From: Phocaeicola faecicola
GTDB lineage: Bacteria; Bacteroidota; Bacteroidia; Bacteroidales; Bacteroidaceae
Assembly: GCF_013618865.1 (NCBI RefSeq)
Contig: NZ_JABSOE010000030.1
Location: forward strand, 1 to 55,477
Length of the DNA: 55,477 nt
Direction: 5' to 3'
The notes below the pieces were generated by a model. The model searched no databases, had not been told where the DNA came from, and worked only from the letters and a program-made list of their open reading frames with translations. How positions within the stretch are numbered: the stretch's first letter is position 1; every line of letters begins with the position of its first letter. A program made the translations under genes and the position numbers. This document shows positions 40,645-49,582 of this stretch, piece after piece.

Positions 40645-42023
40645 TGTAAATTAAACTGTGTCAGCAAAGAATAAAGTATTAACTTTGCTAACACAGTTTT
40701 TTTGTATGAAAGAAGAATTTGATTTTGAGAGTATCAAGAACAAGGCAATTGAACAGCTAAAAGCTGGTAAGCCCTTGTTAGGTAAAGACGGTGCTTTTGC
40801 CCCTTTATTGGAAAGTATCCTGAATGCAGCTCTGGAGGGTGAGATGGATGCGCATCTTACAGAAGAAGAACGTCAGATGGGTAACCGGCGTAACGGAAAA
40901 ATGCAGAAGCAGGTCCAGACTTCATTGGGCGAGGTAACCGTATCTACTCCCCGTGACCGTAATTCAAGCTTTGATCCACAATTCATTAAGAAGCGTGAGA
41001 CCATTCTGGCAGAAGGTGTTGCTGACCGTATAATCGGCCTGTATGCTCTTGGTAACAGCACACGTGAGATTAGTGATTGGATGGAAGAGAATCTTGGTAA
41101 TCGTGTATCGGCAGATACAATCAGCGCCATTACAGACCGTGTACTTCCGGAAATAAAGGCATGGAAATCACGTATGCTTGATTCTGTCTATCCTATAGTC
41201 TGGATGGATGCTATCCATTATAAGGTAACGGATGAACGTGGTTGTGCTGTTACACGTGCAATCTATAATGTGCTGGGTATTGACCGGGAAGGACATAAGG
41301 AGCTGCTCGGAATGTATATATCAAGAAATGAGGGAGCAAACTTCTGGCTCAGTGTTCTGACAGACCTCCAGAACCGTGGAGTCGAAGATATTCTTATAGC
41401 CTGTATAGACGGCTTGAAAGGTTTTCCTGAAGCAATCCAAAGTGTTTATCCCAATACAGCCGTACAGCTTTGTGTCGTACATCAGATTCGTAATTCCATC
41501 AAATATGTAGGCTCTAAGAATCAAAAGGATTTCCTGAAGGATTTGAAATGCGTTTATCAGGCTGTAAATAAAGAATCGGCAGAAAATGAACTTCTTAAGC
41601 TGGAAGAGAAATGGGGCGAACAGTATCCTATCGTTATCAGGTCCTGGCAAGAGAATTGGGATAAGCTGTCCGAATATTTCCAGTATACTCCGGCTATCCG
41701 TAAGCTCATATATACAACAAACACTGTTGAAGGGTATCACCGTCAGATCCGTAAGGTGACAAAAAACAAAGGCGTGTTCCCGTCAGATACAGCCCTTGAG
41801 AAACTGGTTTATCTTGCATACCGCAATATACGGAAGAAGTGGACTATGCCACTTGCCAATTGGGCTACAATCTCACAGCAACTGGCCATAAAGTTTGGAG
41901 AACGATTTAAATTATTGTAATTTTACGCTCGTCGGGACGGGTGGTCCCGCCCCTTGGCGCTGGCCGTTCCCCGACCGATGAGTTTTATAGAGAAAAATAA
42001 TGCGTGACACAGTTTATTTTACA
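40645..42023 (+). mobile_element. IS256-family insertion sequence
   Basis: The element is 1,379 bp. The ends TGTAAATTAAACTGTGTCA (40645-40663) and TGACACAGTTTATTTTACA (42005-42023) are inverted repeats, 18 of 19 matching. Eight bases on each side (TGAGAGGA and CTACCGGC) do not match, so no target duplication is visible, which suggests that the element is a recombination endpoint. A promoter hairpin is in the left end: GTGTCAGCAAAG (40658)/CTTTGCTAACAC (40683) overlapping TAACTTTGC. Confidence 0.85.
40706..41920 (+). CDS. IS256 family transposase
   Basis: A 404-residue DDE transposase of the IS256/MuDR group. VGYhits of the family are VWMDAIHYKV (first Asp), IACIDGLKGFPEAI (second Asp) and TTNTVEGYHRQIRK (Glu). 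Length is as expected for a complete copy. ATG 40706 is preferred over the GTG at 40658, which lies inside the terminal inverted repeat. It appears intact and therefore may be mobile. Confidence 0.93.
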   Translation: MKEEFDFESIKNKAIEQLKAGKPLLGKDGAFAPLLESILNAALEGEMDAHLTEEERQMGNRRNGKMQKQVQTSLGEVTVSTPRDRNSSFDPQFIKKRETILAEGVADRIIGLYALGNSTREISDWMEENLGNRVSADTISAITDRVLPEIKAWKSRMLDSVYPIVWMDAIHYKVTDERGCAVTRAIYNVLGIDREGHKELLGMYISRNEGANFWLSVLTDLQNRGVEDILIACIDGLKGFPEAIQSVYPNTAVQLCVVHQIRNSIKYVGSKNQKDFLKDLKCVYQAVNKESAENELLKLEEKWGEQYPIVIRSWQENWDKLSEYFQYTPAIRKLIYTTNTVEGYHRQIRKVTKNKGVFPSDTALEKLVYLAYRNIRKKWTMPLANWATISQQLAIKFGERFKLL

Positions 42024-42046
42024 CTACCGGCTTTTTTGCACACTCC

Positions 42047-42625
42047 TTATTGAAAAAACGGAAGTAGAAAAAGCCACAATACCACTTCATCTTTTAAGGT
42101 TTCCATCAATTTTTTCATTGCATACGTCAAATGATTACTCACAGTTTTCACTGAAATATGCAATAAATCTGCGACCTCTGCATATGAAAGACGTTCTATC
42201 TTTACCAAATATAACACATGACGACTTTTAGATGGTAAAGAAGCGATAGCCGCATTTAAAATAGACAATTTTTCTTCCCCTATTAACTTTTCTTCTTGAG
42301 ATGGGACTAACTCAAAAGTAAAGTCTTCAACCTCATCAAAAGACAGATTGGTATATTCAACGCTATCTTTACGAAGAAATGATATTGATTTGTTATATAA
42401 AATACGATATAGCCACCCTTTTATATTCTCTATTTTTCCTAATTTTTTCCGATGTTTCCATACTTCTAGAAAAACATCACTTACCACTTCCTCTGCACAC
42501 TCCTTTTGATGAAGAATATTAAAAGTATAATGATATAAAGCAGAAGAATGATATTCAATAAACGCGATGAAAGCACGTTCATCACCCGCTACTAATTTGT
42601 CAATATTTATCTCCTTTTGCTCCAC
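42047..42625 (-). CDS. ECF RNA polymerase sigma factor
   Basis: A 192-residue extracytoplasmic-function sigma factor. Region 2 (about residues 10-85, with CAEEVVSDVFLEVWKHRKK and IKGWLYRILYNKSISFLRK) and region 4 (about 125-180, SLPSKSRHVLYLVKIERLSY and AEVADLLHISVKTVSNHLTY) are both present. Bacteroidales ECF factors of this type are normally followed by a FecR-like anti-sigma gene, but downstream there is the IS256 element instead. The gene is AT-rich compared with the region to the right. Confidence 0.9.
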   Translation of the reverse strand: MEQKEINIDKLVAGDERAFIAFIEYHSSALYHYTFNILHQKECAEEVVSDVFLEVWKHRKKLGKIENIKGWLYRILYNKSISFLRKDSVEYTNLSFDEVEDFTFELVPSQEEKLIGEEKLSILNAAIASLPSKSRHVLYLVKIERLSYAEVADLLHISVKTVSNHLTYAMKKLMETLKDEVVLWLFLLPFFQ

Positions 42626-42884
42626 GATCTTATTTTGATTACATATTTTATCCTAGTCAGTACAAATTATAAGAATTCCCTACCTTTTCAGATACAAAGA
42701 AAGAAAAATCTTTTTTAAGCAAAAATTTTATTCTTAGTTTTTTATCTGAACAAAGCACTCACAAAAACATTTATTTTCTAAAGCTACAGATAACCATGTT
42801 AAAAAGACATAGGTTTCACCCGTAACTCCCCCGTATTCCAACAAAATGTTATATCCTTGTCCCAATTATAGACTTTGACGTAAC

Positions 42885-43535
42885 ATGATAACCCTGAAAG
42901 AATTCTTTTCATTTAAAAAGAACCGCTTTTTCTGGCTGAATCTCATAGCCATAATTGTCGTAATAATTGGTGCATGCTGGGGTACTTTGCTCTGGCTGGA
43001 CAGTTATACACACCATGGAGAAGCTTACATGGTGCCGAATGTGAAGAACAAAACATTGAACGAGGCTCAGCAGGCTCTCAGCAACCAGAAGTTGAAAGGA
43101 CTGGTTATCGACTCCAGCTATGTGAAAGGTGTGCCCGACGGTATGGTATTAGACCAAAATCCGGCAGGGGGAGCACGCGTGAAGGAGGGAAGAACAATTT
43201 ACCTGACTGTCACCACTTCTAAAGTTCCTTTGGTAAAGTTGCCGGACTTGATAGACAACAGTTCTTTGCGTCAGGCGGAAGCCAAATTAAAAGCGATGGG
43301 CTTTAAACTAACGGAACCGGAGTACGTTTCGGGAGAGCAGGATTGGATTTATGGCATCAAATACCGTGGAAGAAACCTGATTAGCGGAGATAAAGTTCCT
43401 CACGAGGCCATGCTGACTCTCTGCGTAGGCAACACGGCGATTCGTGACTCTCTTGCCATGGATTCTACACAGATTACTATCGATATGAATTCGTCTGCCA
43501 ACAGTGAAGCAGAGGTAGATGACTCTTGGTTCTAA
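42885..43535 (+). CDS. PASTA domain membrane protein
   Basis: A 216-residue protein with one N-terminal transmembrane helix (residues 14-37) and two PASTA domains (VPNVKNKTLNEAQQALSNQK; VKLPDLIDNSSLRQAEAKLK). PASTA domains bind peptidoglycan fragments. In Bacteroidales a gene of this kind usually precedes rluD, and here too the RluD-coding frame follows after 22 bases. Confidence 0.85.
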   Translation: MITLKEFFSFKKNRFFWLNLIAIIVVIIGACWGTLLWLDSYTHHGEAYMVPNVKNKTLNEAQQALSNQKLKGLVIDSSYVKGVPDGMVLDQNPAGGARVKEGRTIYLTVTTSKVPLVKLPDLIDNSSLRQAEAKLKAMGFKLTEPEYVSGEQDWIYGIKYRGRNLISGDKVPHEAMLTLCVGNTAIRDSLAMDSTQITIDMNSSANSEAEVDDSWF

Positions 43536-43557
43536 ATCTAACCCCCTAAAGAAAAAG

Positions 43558-45633
43558 ATGGCAGAAGATTTGATTGATTACGAACTGGACGGAGATGCGC
43601 CAGACGATATTGAGCCGATTCAGGGTGAGCCTGAATTGTATGAGCATTTCCGTACGGTAGTAGATAAAGGACAGGCTCCTGTCCGCATCGACAAGTATTT
43701 ATTTGAGCGAATTGTCAACGCGTCGCGCAACCGGATTCAGATGGCAGCCGACAACGGCTTTGTCATGGTCAATGGGAAACCGGTGAAAAGCAGCTACAAG
43801 GTCAAGCCGCTGGACGTGCTGACCGTTATGATGGACCGCCCGCGCTATGAGAATGACATTATTCCGGAAGATATTCCACTAAATATTGTATATGAGGACG
43901 ATGACCTAATGGTCATCAACAAGCCTGCGGGACTGGTGGTGCACCCGGGATGCGGAAATTACCACGGTACCCTGGTCAACGCCATCGCATGGCATCTGCG
44001 TGACGTCCCGACCTATAACCCGAATGACCCGCAAGTGGGATTGGTGCACCGCATTGACAAGGATACCTCAGGACTTTTGGTGGTAGCTAAAACCCCCGAT
44101 GCGAAAACCAGCCTGGGACTTCAGTTTTACAACAAGACAACCAAGCGTGAATACAATGCGCTGGTCTGGGGGATTGTAGAACAAGATGAAGGAACCATCA
44201 CCGGCAACATCGGACGTAATCCGCGCGACCGGATGCAGATGGCTGTCATGTCCGACCCGGAACAAGGTAAACACGCCGTGACACATTATCAGGTATTGGA
44301 ACGATTAGGGTATGTCACACTGGTAAAGTGCGTACTCGAAACCGGACGTACCCATCAGATTCGTGTACACATGAAACACATCGGGCACACCTTGTTCAAT
44401 GATGAACGTTACGGTGGTCACGAAATCTTAATGGATATGAATTTTTCATTATCTACCGACGGAGTAGAGGGACTTACGTTATTAAAACAAGTCAAGCTTT
44501 TCCTTCCGGAAGTGCCCGTCATCCTGATGACGGCCTGGGGAAGCATCGAACTGGCAGTACAGGGAATGCAGGCAGGGGCCTTCGACTTCATTACGAAGCC
44601 CTGGCAGAACATCCTGCTGATGCAGCGCATAGAAACGGCCCTGAAACTGACGGAGAAGAAAGAAGAGGAGGCCACCGTTGAGGAAAATGGATTCGACAGG
44701 TCGGGGATTATCGGAAAGAGCAAGGCACTGACGGAGATCCTGAAGACAGTACAGCGCATTGCACCGACTACCGCCCCGGTCCTCATCATGGGTGAAAGCG
44801 GTACCGGCAAGGAACTGATTGCGGAAGCCATACACCGCAACAGTCAGCGCTGCAGGAAACCGTTTGTGAAAGTCAATCTGGGAGGTATCTCGCAGTCGCT
44901 GTTCGAAAGTGAAATGTTCGGGCATAAGAAAGGGGCTTTTACGGATGCGGCTACCGACCGTATCGGACGTTTCGAGATGGCCGATAAGGGTACCATTTTC
45001 CTGGATGAACTGGGAGAACTCGATTTGAGTTGCCAGGTAAAAATGCTCAGGGTACTGCAGGAGCAGACCTTCGAAGTATTGGGAGACAGCCGGCCGCGAA
45101 AAGTCGACGTGAGAGTGGTCTGTGCAACCAATGCCAACCTGGCCGCACGGGTACAGGAAAAGACTTTCCGTGAGGACTTGTTCTACCGGGTCAACCTGAT
45201 TACCATCCATCTGCCAGCCCTGCGTGAGCGCCGTGAGGACATCCCGCTGCTGGTCCGTCATTTTGCGACACAGCTTTGCAGCCGAAACGAACTGCCCCCT
45301 GTCAGTATCTCCGACGGAGCGATGGACTATCTGGAGTCTCTCCCCTATCCGGGAAATATCCGGGAACTGAAGAATCTGGTGGAGCGGACCTTGCTGATGA
45401 GCAACAAAAGCATGCTTGATGCCTCCGATTTCAAGGCGCAGTATCATCCCATGGAAACTTCAGTGAACGCTGGGGCACAGTCGCTGCAGGGATATACCCT
45501 GGAGGAGATGGAGAAACAGGCCATTCTGCAGGCACTGGACCAATACGGGCACAACTTATCTCAAGTGGCTCAGGCATTGGGAATTACACGGCAGTCGCTG
45601 TATAGGAGAATGGAGAAATTCAACCTGCAATAG
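43558..45633 (+). CDS. chimera: RluD pseudouridine synthase + sigma-54 response regulator
   Basis: One uninterrupted 691-codon frame contains two unrelated proteins. Residues 1 to about 290 are RluD: an S4 domain (VRIDKYLFERIVNASRNRIQ) and a catalytic HRIDKDTSG; the family's last ~60 residues are missing after RYGGHEIL. The rest is an NtrC-type regulator lacking the first ~50 residues of its receiver domain (from about MDMNFSLSTDGVEG; ILMTAWGS, DFITKPW), with GESGTGKE Walker A, GAFTDA (a GAFTGA variant), LDELGEL Walker B and a Fis-type HTH (NLSQVAQALGITRQSLYRRM). Bacteroidales normally have these as separate genes. It is followed by the cognate kinase, so the right part belongs here. Either a deletion fused the genes or an assembly joined two loci. 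ATG 43558 is chosen for the RluD start. Confidence 0.85.
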   Translation: MAEDLIDYELDGDAPDDIEPIQGEPELYEHFRTVVDKGQAPVRIDKYLFERIVNASRNRIQMAADNGFVMVNGKPVKSSYKVKPLDVLTVMMDRPRYENDIIPEDIPLNIVYEDDDLMVINKPAGLVVHPGCGNYHGTLVNAIAWHLRDVPTYNPNDPQVGLVHRIDKDTSGLLVVAKTPDAKTSLGLQFYNKTTKREYNALVWGIVEQDEGTITGNIGRNPRDRMQMAVMSDPEQGKHAVTHYQVLERLGYVTLVKCVLETGRTHQIRVHMKHIGHTLFNDERYGGHEILMDMNFSLSTDGVEGLTLLKQVKLFLPEVPVILMTAWGSIELAVQGMQAGAFDFITKPWQNILLMQRIETALKLTEKKEEEATVEENGFDRSGIIGKSKALTEILKTVQRIAPTTAPVLIMGESGTGKELIAEAIHRNSQRCRKPFVKVNLGGISQSLFESEMFGHKKGAFTDAATDRIGRFEMADKGTIFLDELGELDLSCQVKMLRVLQEQTFEVLGDSRPRKVDVRVVCATNANLAARVQEKTFREDLFYRVNLITIHLPALRERREDIPLLVRHFATQLCSRNELPPVSISDGAMDYLESLPYPGNIRELKNLVERTLLMSNKSMLDASDFKAQYHPMETSVNAGAQSLQGYTLEEMEKQAILQALDQYGHNLSQVAQALGITRQSLYRRMEKFNLQ
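44418..44440 (+). other. junction between rluD-like and regulator-like sequence
   Basis: The switch from RluD to response-regulator sequence occurs around GAAATCTTAATGG (about 44422-44434), with possible short homology (both families can read EIL here). No repeat or IS is present at the joint. Confidence 0.55.
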
Positions 45634-45698
45634 TCTTCCGGAATCATAACTATTATTTACCTATAGGGGATATTCAACTGTCATAAAAAGAGGAACGT

Positions 45699-47015
45699 AT
45701 GAAACTGAAATACCTGTTCGGCATCCTGACAATCTTTCTTTTACTGCCGTGGAGCCTTGTCGTAATCCCTCTGTCTGTAGAAAGAACGACCTTGTTCTAC
45801 CTGTCCGAAATCATTATCATCGGTACACTGGTCTTTATACTTTACTTTTACAGAAAGGTGATAAGACCGCTGGATACCATTGCCAACGGAATGGATCTGC
45901 TGAACGAACAGGATTTCAGCAGCCGGCTGAAAAAGGTCGGTCAAAAAGAAGCCGACCGTGTAGTGGAGGTCTTCAACCGGATGATGGTGCAGCTGAAAGA
46001 AGAGCGCTTGCGGCTGCGGGAACAGAATCACCTGCTGGATCTGCTGATTGAGGTTTCGCCGATGGGGGTCGTCATGCTTGACTTCAACCACCGCATTACG
46101 ATGGCCAACCGTGCGGCATTGCGGTTACTGAATACGGAAAATGAAGAGGAACTGAAGGGAAAGCTCTTCGAAGAGATTTCTTCTCCGCTGGCAAGCCAGA
46201 TAGCCTTGCTTCCTACGGGAGAGACACGGACCGTACGCCTGAGTGATGCAAAGGTATACAGGTGTTCGCATCTGTCATTCATCGACAGGGGATTTGCACA
46301 TCCTTTTATTCTGATCGAAAGTCTGACCTCCGAAGTGGTCAAGGCGGAAAAGAAAGCCTATGAAAAGGTCATCCGGATGATTGCGCATGAAGTCAACAAT
46401 ACGGTAGCCGGAGTAACTTCCACGCTGGATACGGTAAAGGGAATACTGGAAGCAGACGGGAAATCGGCAGACCTCTGTGAGGTAATGAGTGTCTGCATAG
46501 AACGCAACCTGCGGATGAGCCGTATCATTACCAATTTTGCGGATGTGGTAAAAATACCCGAACCCAACCTGACGGACATCAATCTGAACGATGCCGTCAA
46601 CGGATGCAGGGTGTTCATGGAAACGCTCTGTCGGGAAAAGCAGATCCAGTTAAAAGTGGAACTCGATCCGTCGGACCTGCAGGTCAGTATGGACCGGGGA
46701 TTGTTTGAGCAGGTACTGGTCAATATCATCAAGAACTCGGCAGAAAGCATGGAAGGCACTACCGGCACTATCACGATTCAAACTTCTGCAGAGAACCCGA
46801 TGCTGGTCATTGCCGATACAGGCAAAGGAATCCCACAGGAGGTGGAGTCCAAACTTTTCACGCCTTTCTTCTCTACCAAGCCCAACGGACAGGGCATCGG
46901 CCTGTTGCTCATCAGGGATATTCTGGACAAGCATCGCTGTACTTTTTCGTTACGGACTTATCCCGACGGATGGACCAGGTTCAAGATTTCCTTTCCGGCT
47001 GCCGCACAGGTATAA
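45699..47015 (+). CDS. sensor histidine kinase (NtrB-like)
   Basis: A 438-residue inner-membrane kinase. Two transmembrane helices (about 7-24 and 33-50) flank a very short periplasmic loop, then a HAMP-like linker (about 52-105), a PAS domain (about 110-205), a His box with H230 (MIAHEVNNT) and an ATP-binding domain (NIIKNSAESMEG N box, DTGKGIP G1, PNGQGIGL G2). It follows the sigma-54 regulator by 65 bases and is the likely partner. The very small periplasmic loop points to sensing in the membrane or cytoplasm. Confidence 0.9.
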   Translation: MKLKYLFGILTIFLLLPWSLVVIPLSVERTTLFYLSEIIIIGTLVFILYFYRKVIRPLDTIANGMDLLNEQDFSSRLKKVGQKEADRVVEVFNRMMVQLKEERLRLREQNHLLDLLIEVSPMGVVMLDFNHRITMANRAALRLLNTENEEELKGKLFEEISSPLASQIALLPTGETRTVRLSDAKVYRCSHLSFIDRGFAHPFILIESLTSEVVKAEKKAYEKVIRMIAHEVNNTVAGVTSTLDTVKGILEADGKSADLCEVMSVCIERNLRMSRIITNFADVVKIPEPNLTDINLNDAVNGCRVFMETLCREKQIQLKVELDPSDLQVSMDRGLFEQVLVNIIKNSAESMEGTTGTITIQTSAENPMLVIADTGKGIPQEVESKLFTPFFSTKPNGQGIGLLLIRDILDKHRCTFSLRTYPDGWTRFKISFPAAAQV

Positions 47016-47165
47016 AAAACGGGCAGAGAACCGCTGAAAACACTTTCACACTATAGGTACCGCCTTTCATTGGTATTGCGGTTTCTCAAATATCCATTCG
47101 GATTCCGTATACAACCAGCAAGAACTGTCTGCTTCGCCTATATGAAATATCCGACCTCCGCATGC

Positions 47166-47223
47166 AGGTTCTGCAACCTCCGGACGGAAGTCGAAAAACC
47201 CGCGGCGGAAAGTTGCAGAACCT
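47166..47223. terminator. long hairpin between convergent genes
   Basis: AGGTTCTGCAAC (47166-47177) and GTTGCAGAACCT (47212-47223) are perfect 12-bp inverted copies in the 308-base gap between the kinase and the leftward aldolase gene. No gene is seen in this gap. Confidence 0.5.
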
Positions 47224-47323
47224 TCCGGTGCGGGTTGAAACTATCCTGCCCTTCTCTTCCCATCTTCTTAAAAGAAAAAAGCAGTTTCTTTCTCTGTATT
47301 TCAATATCCGGGATACGATGTCC

Positions 47324-48349
47324 TTATAATAAGGCAATCAGACGGTCGACGTCTTCCTCACGGGTAGCCCAACTTGTAACAAAGCGGACTACTGTCTCAG
47401 TCTCTCCACGAGGCCCCCACAATTCAAAAGTCGCCTCCTGCGAAAGACGGTCGATCACCTCATTGGGCAGACACACGAACTGCTGGTTGGTAGGAGAATC
47501 CAGATACAGACGATATCCCTTGTCTGCAAAAGCCTTTTTCAGTTTCAGGGCCAGGCGGACCGCATGCGCTCCCATCCGTTCGTACAGTCCTTCGGTAAAC
47601 AGGGTTTCAAACTGGATGCCCAGCAAACGTCCTTTGGCCAGCAGTGCCCCGTGCTGTTTGATCAGCGAGAAGAAATGCGGAAGGCGCTGAGCCTGAGGAG
47701 CAACGACAGCCTCACCGAATAAGGCTCCGACCTTGGTTCCTCCGATATAAAACACATCACACAGACGGGCAATGTCCTTCAATGTCACGTCCGTATCCGG
47801 AGCTGCCAGTGCATACCCCAAACGCGCCCCGTCCATATACAAGGGAATACCTGCCTTGCGGCAAACCGCACTCAATTCTTCCAGTTCACTGAGGGAATAC
47901 AACGTACCCAGCTCGGTAGGATGTGAGATATACACCATTCCCGGAGCCACCATATGCTCATAAGTCTCATCGCGGTAAAAATCATTAATATAAGCAGCCA
48001 CCTCCTTCGCACAGAGTTTTCCTCCATGCTGGGGCAAGGTCAGCACCTTGTGTCCTCCGGCCTCAATGGCTCCGGCCTCGTGCACGTTGATATGGGCCGT
48101 CTCAGCAGCCAATACCCCTTCGTGGCGGGCAAGAAGACCGTCGATTACCGTTGCATTGGTCTGCGTTCCTCCCACCAGGAAAAATACTCCCGCTTCCGGG
48201 CAACCGCAGGCCTCACGTATCCGCTCCTTGGCTGCTTTTGTATACACATCGCTTCCGTATCCGGGAGTCTGCTCCAGATTGGTCTCCAACAGGCGGCGCA
48301 TCACCTCCGGATGTGCCCCCTCCATATAGTCTGTATCAAAATGTATCAT
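47324..48349 (-). CDS. low-specificity L-threonine aldolase
   Basis: A 341-residue PLP enzyme of the threonine aldolase/beta-eliminating lyase family: FDTDYMEGAHPEVMRRLLET, SDVYTKAAKERIREACG, FLVGGTQTNATVIDGLLARH, LYMDGARLGYAL, and the PLP lysine in FYIGGTKVGALFGEA. It cleaves L-threonine or L-allo-threonine to glycine and acetaldehyde. It is divergent from the zinc dehydrogenase gene. Confidence 0.88.
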   Translation of the reverse strand: MIHFDTDYMEGAHPEVMRRLLETNLEQTPGYGSDVYTKAAKERIREACGCPEAGVFFLVGGTQTNATVIDGLLARHEGVLAAETAHINVHEAGAIEAGGHKVLTLPQHGGKLCAKEVAAYINDFYRDETYEHMVAPGMVYISHPTELGTLYSLSELEELSAVCRKAGIPLYMDGARLGYALAAPDTDVTLKDIARLCDVFYIGGTKVGALFGEAVVAPQAQRLPHFFSLIKQHGALLAKGRLLGIQFETLFTEGLYERMGAHAVRLALKLKKAFADKGYRLYLDSPTNQQFVCLPNEVIDRLSQEATFELWGPRGETETVVRFVTSWATREEDVDRLIALL

Positions 48350-48412
48350 ACTTTGTCGATTCTTTTGTATTTTTGTAACAAAGGTAGAAAAGAAAATTTA
48401 ATACGCTTCATT

Positions 48413-49444
48413 ATGTTAGCATATACTTATATCCGAAAAGGGGAATTTTCGCTGATTGAAAAGCCCCTTCCCAAACTGCTTGACCCGCGTGATGCCCTGG
48501 GAAGTATCTGCACCAGCAACCTGCACATCAAGCACGGCAGCGTTCCCCGTGCCGTACCCGGAATTACCGTTGGTCATGAGATGGTGGGAATCGTGGAACA
48601 GACCGGAGCGGCTGTCACTTCAGTAAAGCCCGGAGACAGGGTAACGGTCAACGTGGAGACGTTCTGCGGGGAATGTTTTTTCTGCCGCCACGGATACGTC
48701 AACAACTGTGAGGATCCTCAGGGAGGATGGGCACTGGGATGCCGCATCGACGGCGGACAGACCGAATACGTACGGGTGCCTTATGCAGACCAGGGCCTCA
48801 ACCGGATACCGGACGGGGTGAGTGACGAACAGGCACTGTTTACCGGAGACATTCTGGCTACGGGATTCTGGGCGGCCCGTATCTCCGAGATTACTTCCGA
48901 AGACACGGTACTGATCATCGGTGCCGGACCGACCGGTATCTGCACCCTGCTGTGTACGTTATTGAAGCATCCCCGGAAAATCATTGTCTGCGAACAGTCG
49001 GAAGAAAGACTGCGTTTCATCGAGACACATTATCCGGAAGTACTGACCGTACGTCCGGAACACTGCAAGGAATTCGTACAGCAGCACAGCCTGCACGGCG
49101 GAGCGGATGTGGTCATCGAAGTAGGCGGAACACCGGAGAGTTTCCGGATGTCCTGGGAGTGTGCCCGTCCGAACGCCATCGTAACGATTATGGCACTCTA
49201 TGACGAGCCTCAGCAGCTTCCGCTTCCGGACATGTACGGGAAAAACCTGACTTTCAAGACCGGAGGCGTTGACGGATGCGACTGCGAGGAAATCCTGCAG
49301 CTGATTGCAGAGGGAAAGATTGACACCACGCCCCTCATTACCCACCGTTTCCCGCTGGAGGAAATCGAAGAAGCCTACCGTATCTTTGAGAACCGGCTGG
49401 ACGGGGTCATCAAGATTGCCGTTTATCCTCCGACGAAACCTTAG
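48413..49444 (+). CDS. zinc-dependent alcohol dehydrogenase (MDR family)
   Basis: A 343-residue medium-chain dehydrogenase. Cys in SICTSNLHIKHG and the GHE motif (VGHEMVGIVEQTG) bind the catalytic zinc; the structural zinc loop is FCGECFFCRHGYVNNC; the NAD-binding Rossmann motif is VLIIGAGPTGICTLL. The substrate is not known. The usual SDxH position reads SNLH here. ATG 48413 is chosen; upstream sequence overlaps the divergent gene. A strong terminator follows. Confidence 0.88.
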   Translation: MLAYTYIRKGEFSLIEKPLPKLLDPRDALGSICTSNLHIKHGSVPRAVPGITVGHEMVGIVEQTGAAVTSVKPGDRVTVNVETFCGECFFCRHGYVNNCEDPQGGWALGCRIDGGQTEYVRVPYADQGLNRIPDGVSDEQALFTGDILATGFWAARISEITSEDTVLIIGAGPTGICTLLCTLLKHPRKIIVCEQSEERLRFIETHYPEVLTVRPEHCKEFVQQHSLHGGADVVIEVGGTPESFRMSWECARPNAIVTIMALYDEPQQLPLPDMYGKNLTFKTGGVDGCDCEEILQLIAEGKIDTTPLITHRFPLEEIEEAYRIFENRLDGVIKIAVYPPTKP

Positions 49445-49472
49445 CCTCCACATCGTCCCACAAACGAAACGA

Positions 49473-49513
49473 CCGGCCTCCTTGCAGTAAACTGCAGGAA
49501 GCCGGGCGTTTTT
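49473..49513 (+). terminator. intrinsic terminator of the dehydrogenase gene
   Basis: CCGGCCTCCTTGCAG (49473-49487) pairs with CTGCAGGAAGCCGG (49492-49505), with one bulge, followed by a TTTTT run. Confidence 0.85.
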
Positions 49514-49582
49514 GCCTATCCTCATTGATATAAAAGAATCATTGTGCAGCAGGTCCCCTGAAGGAAACCATACCACCCTTCG

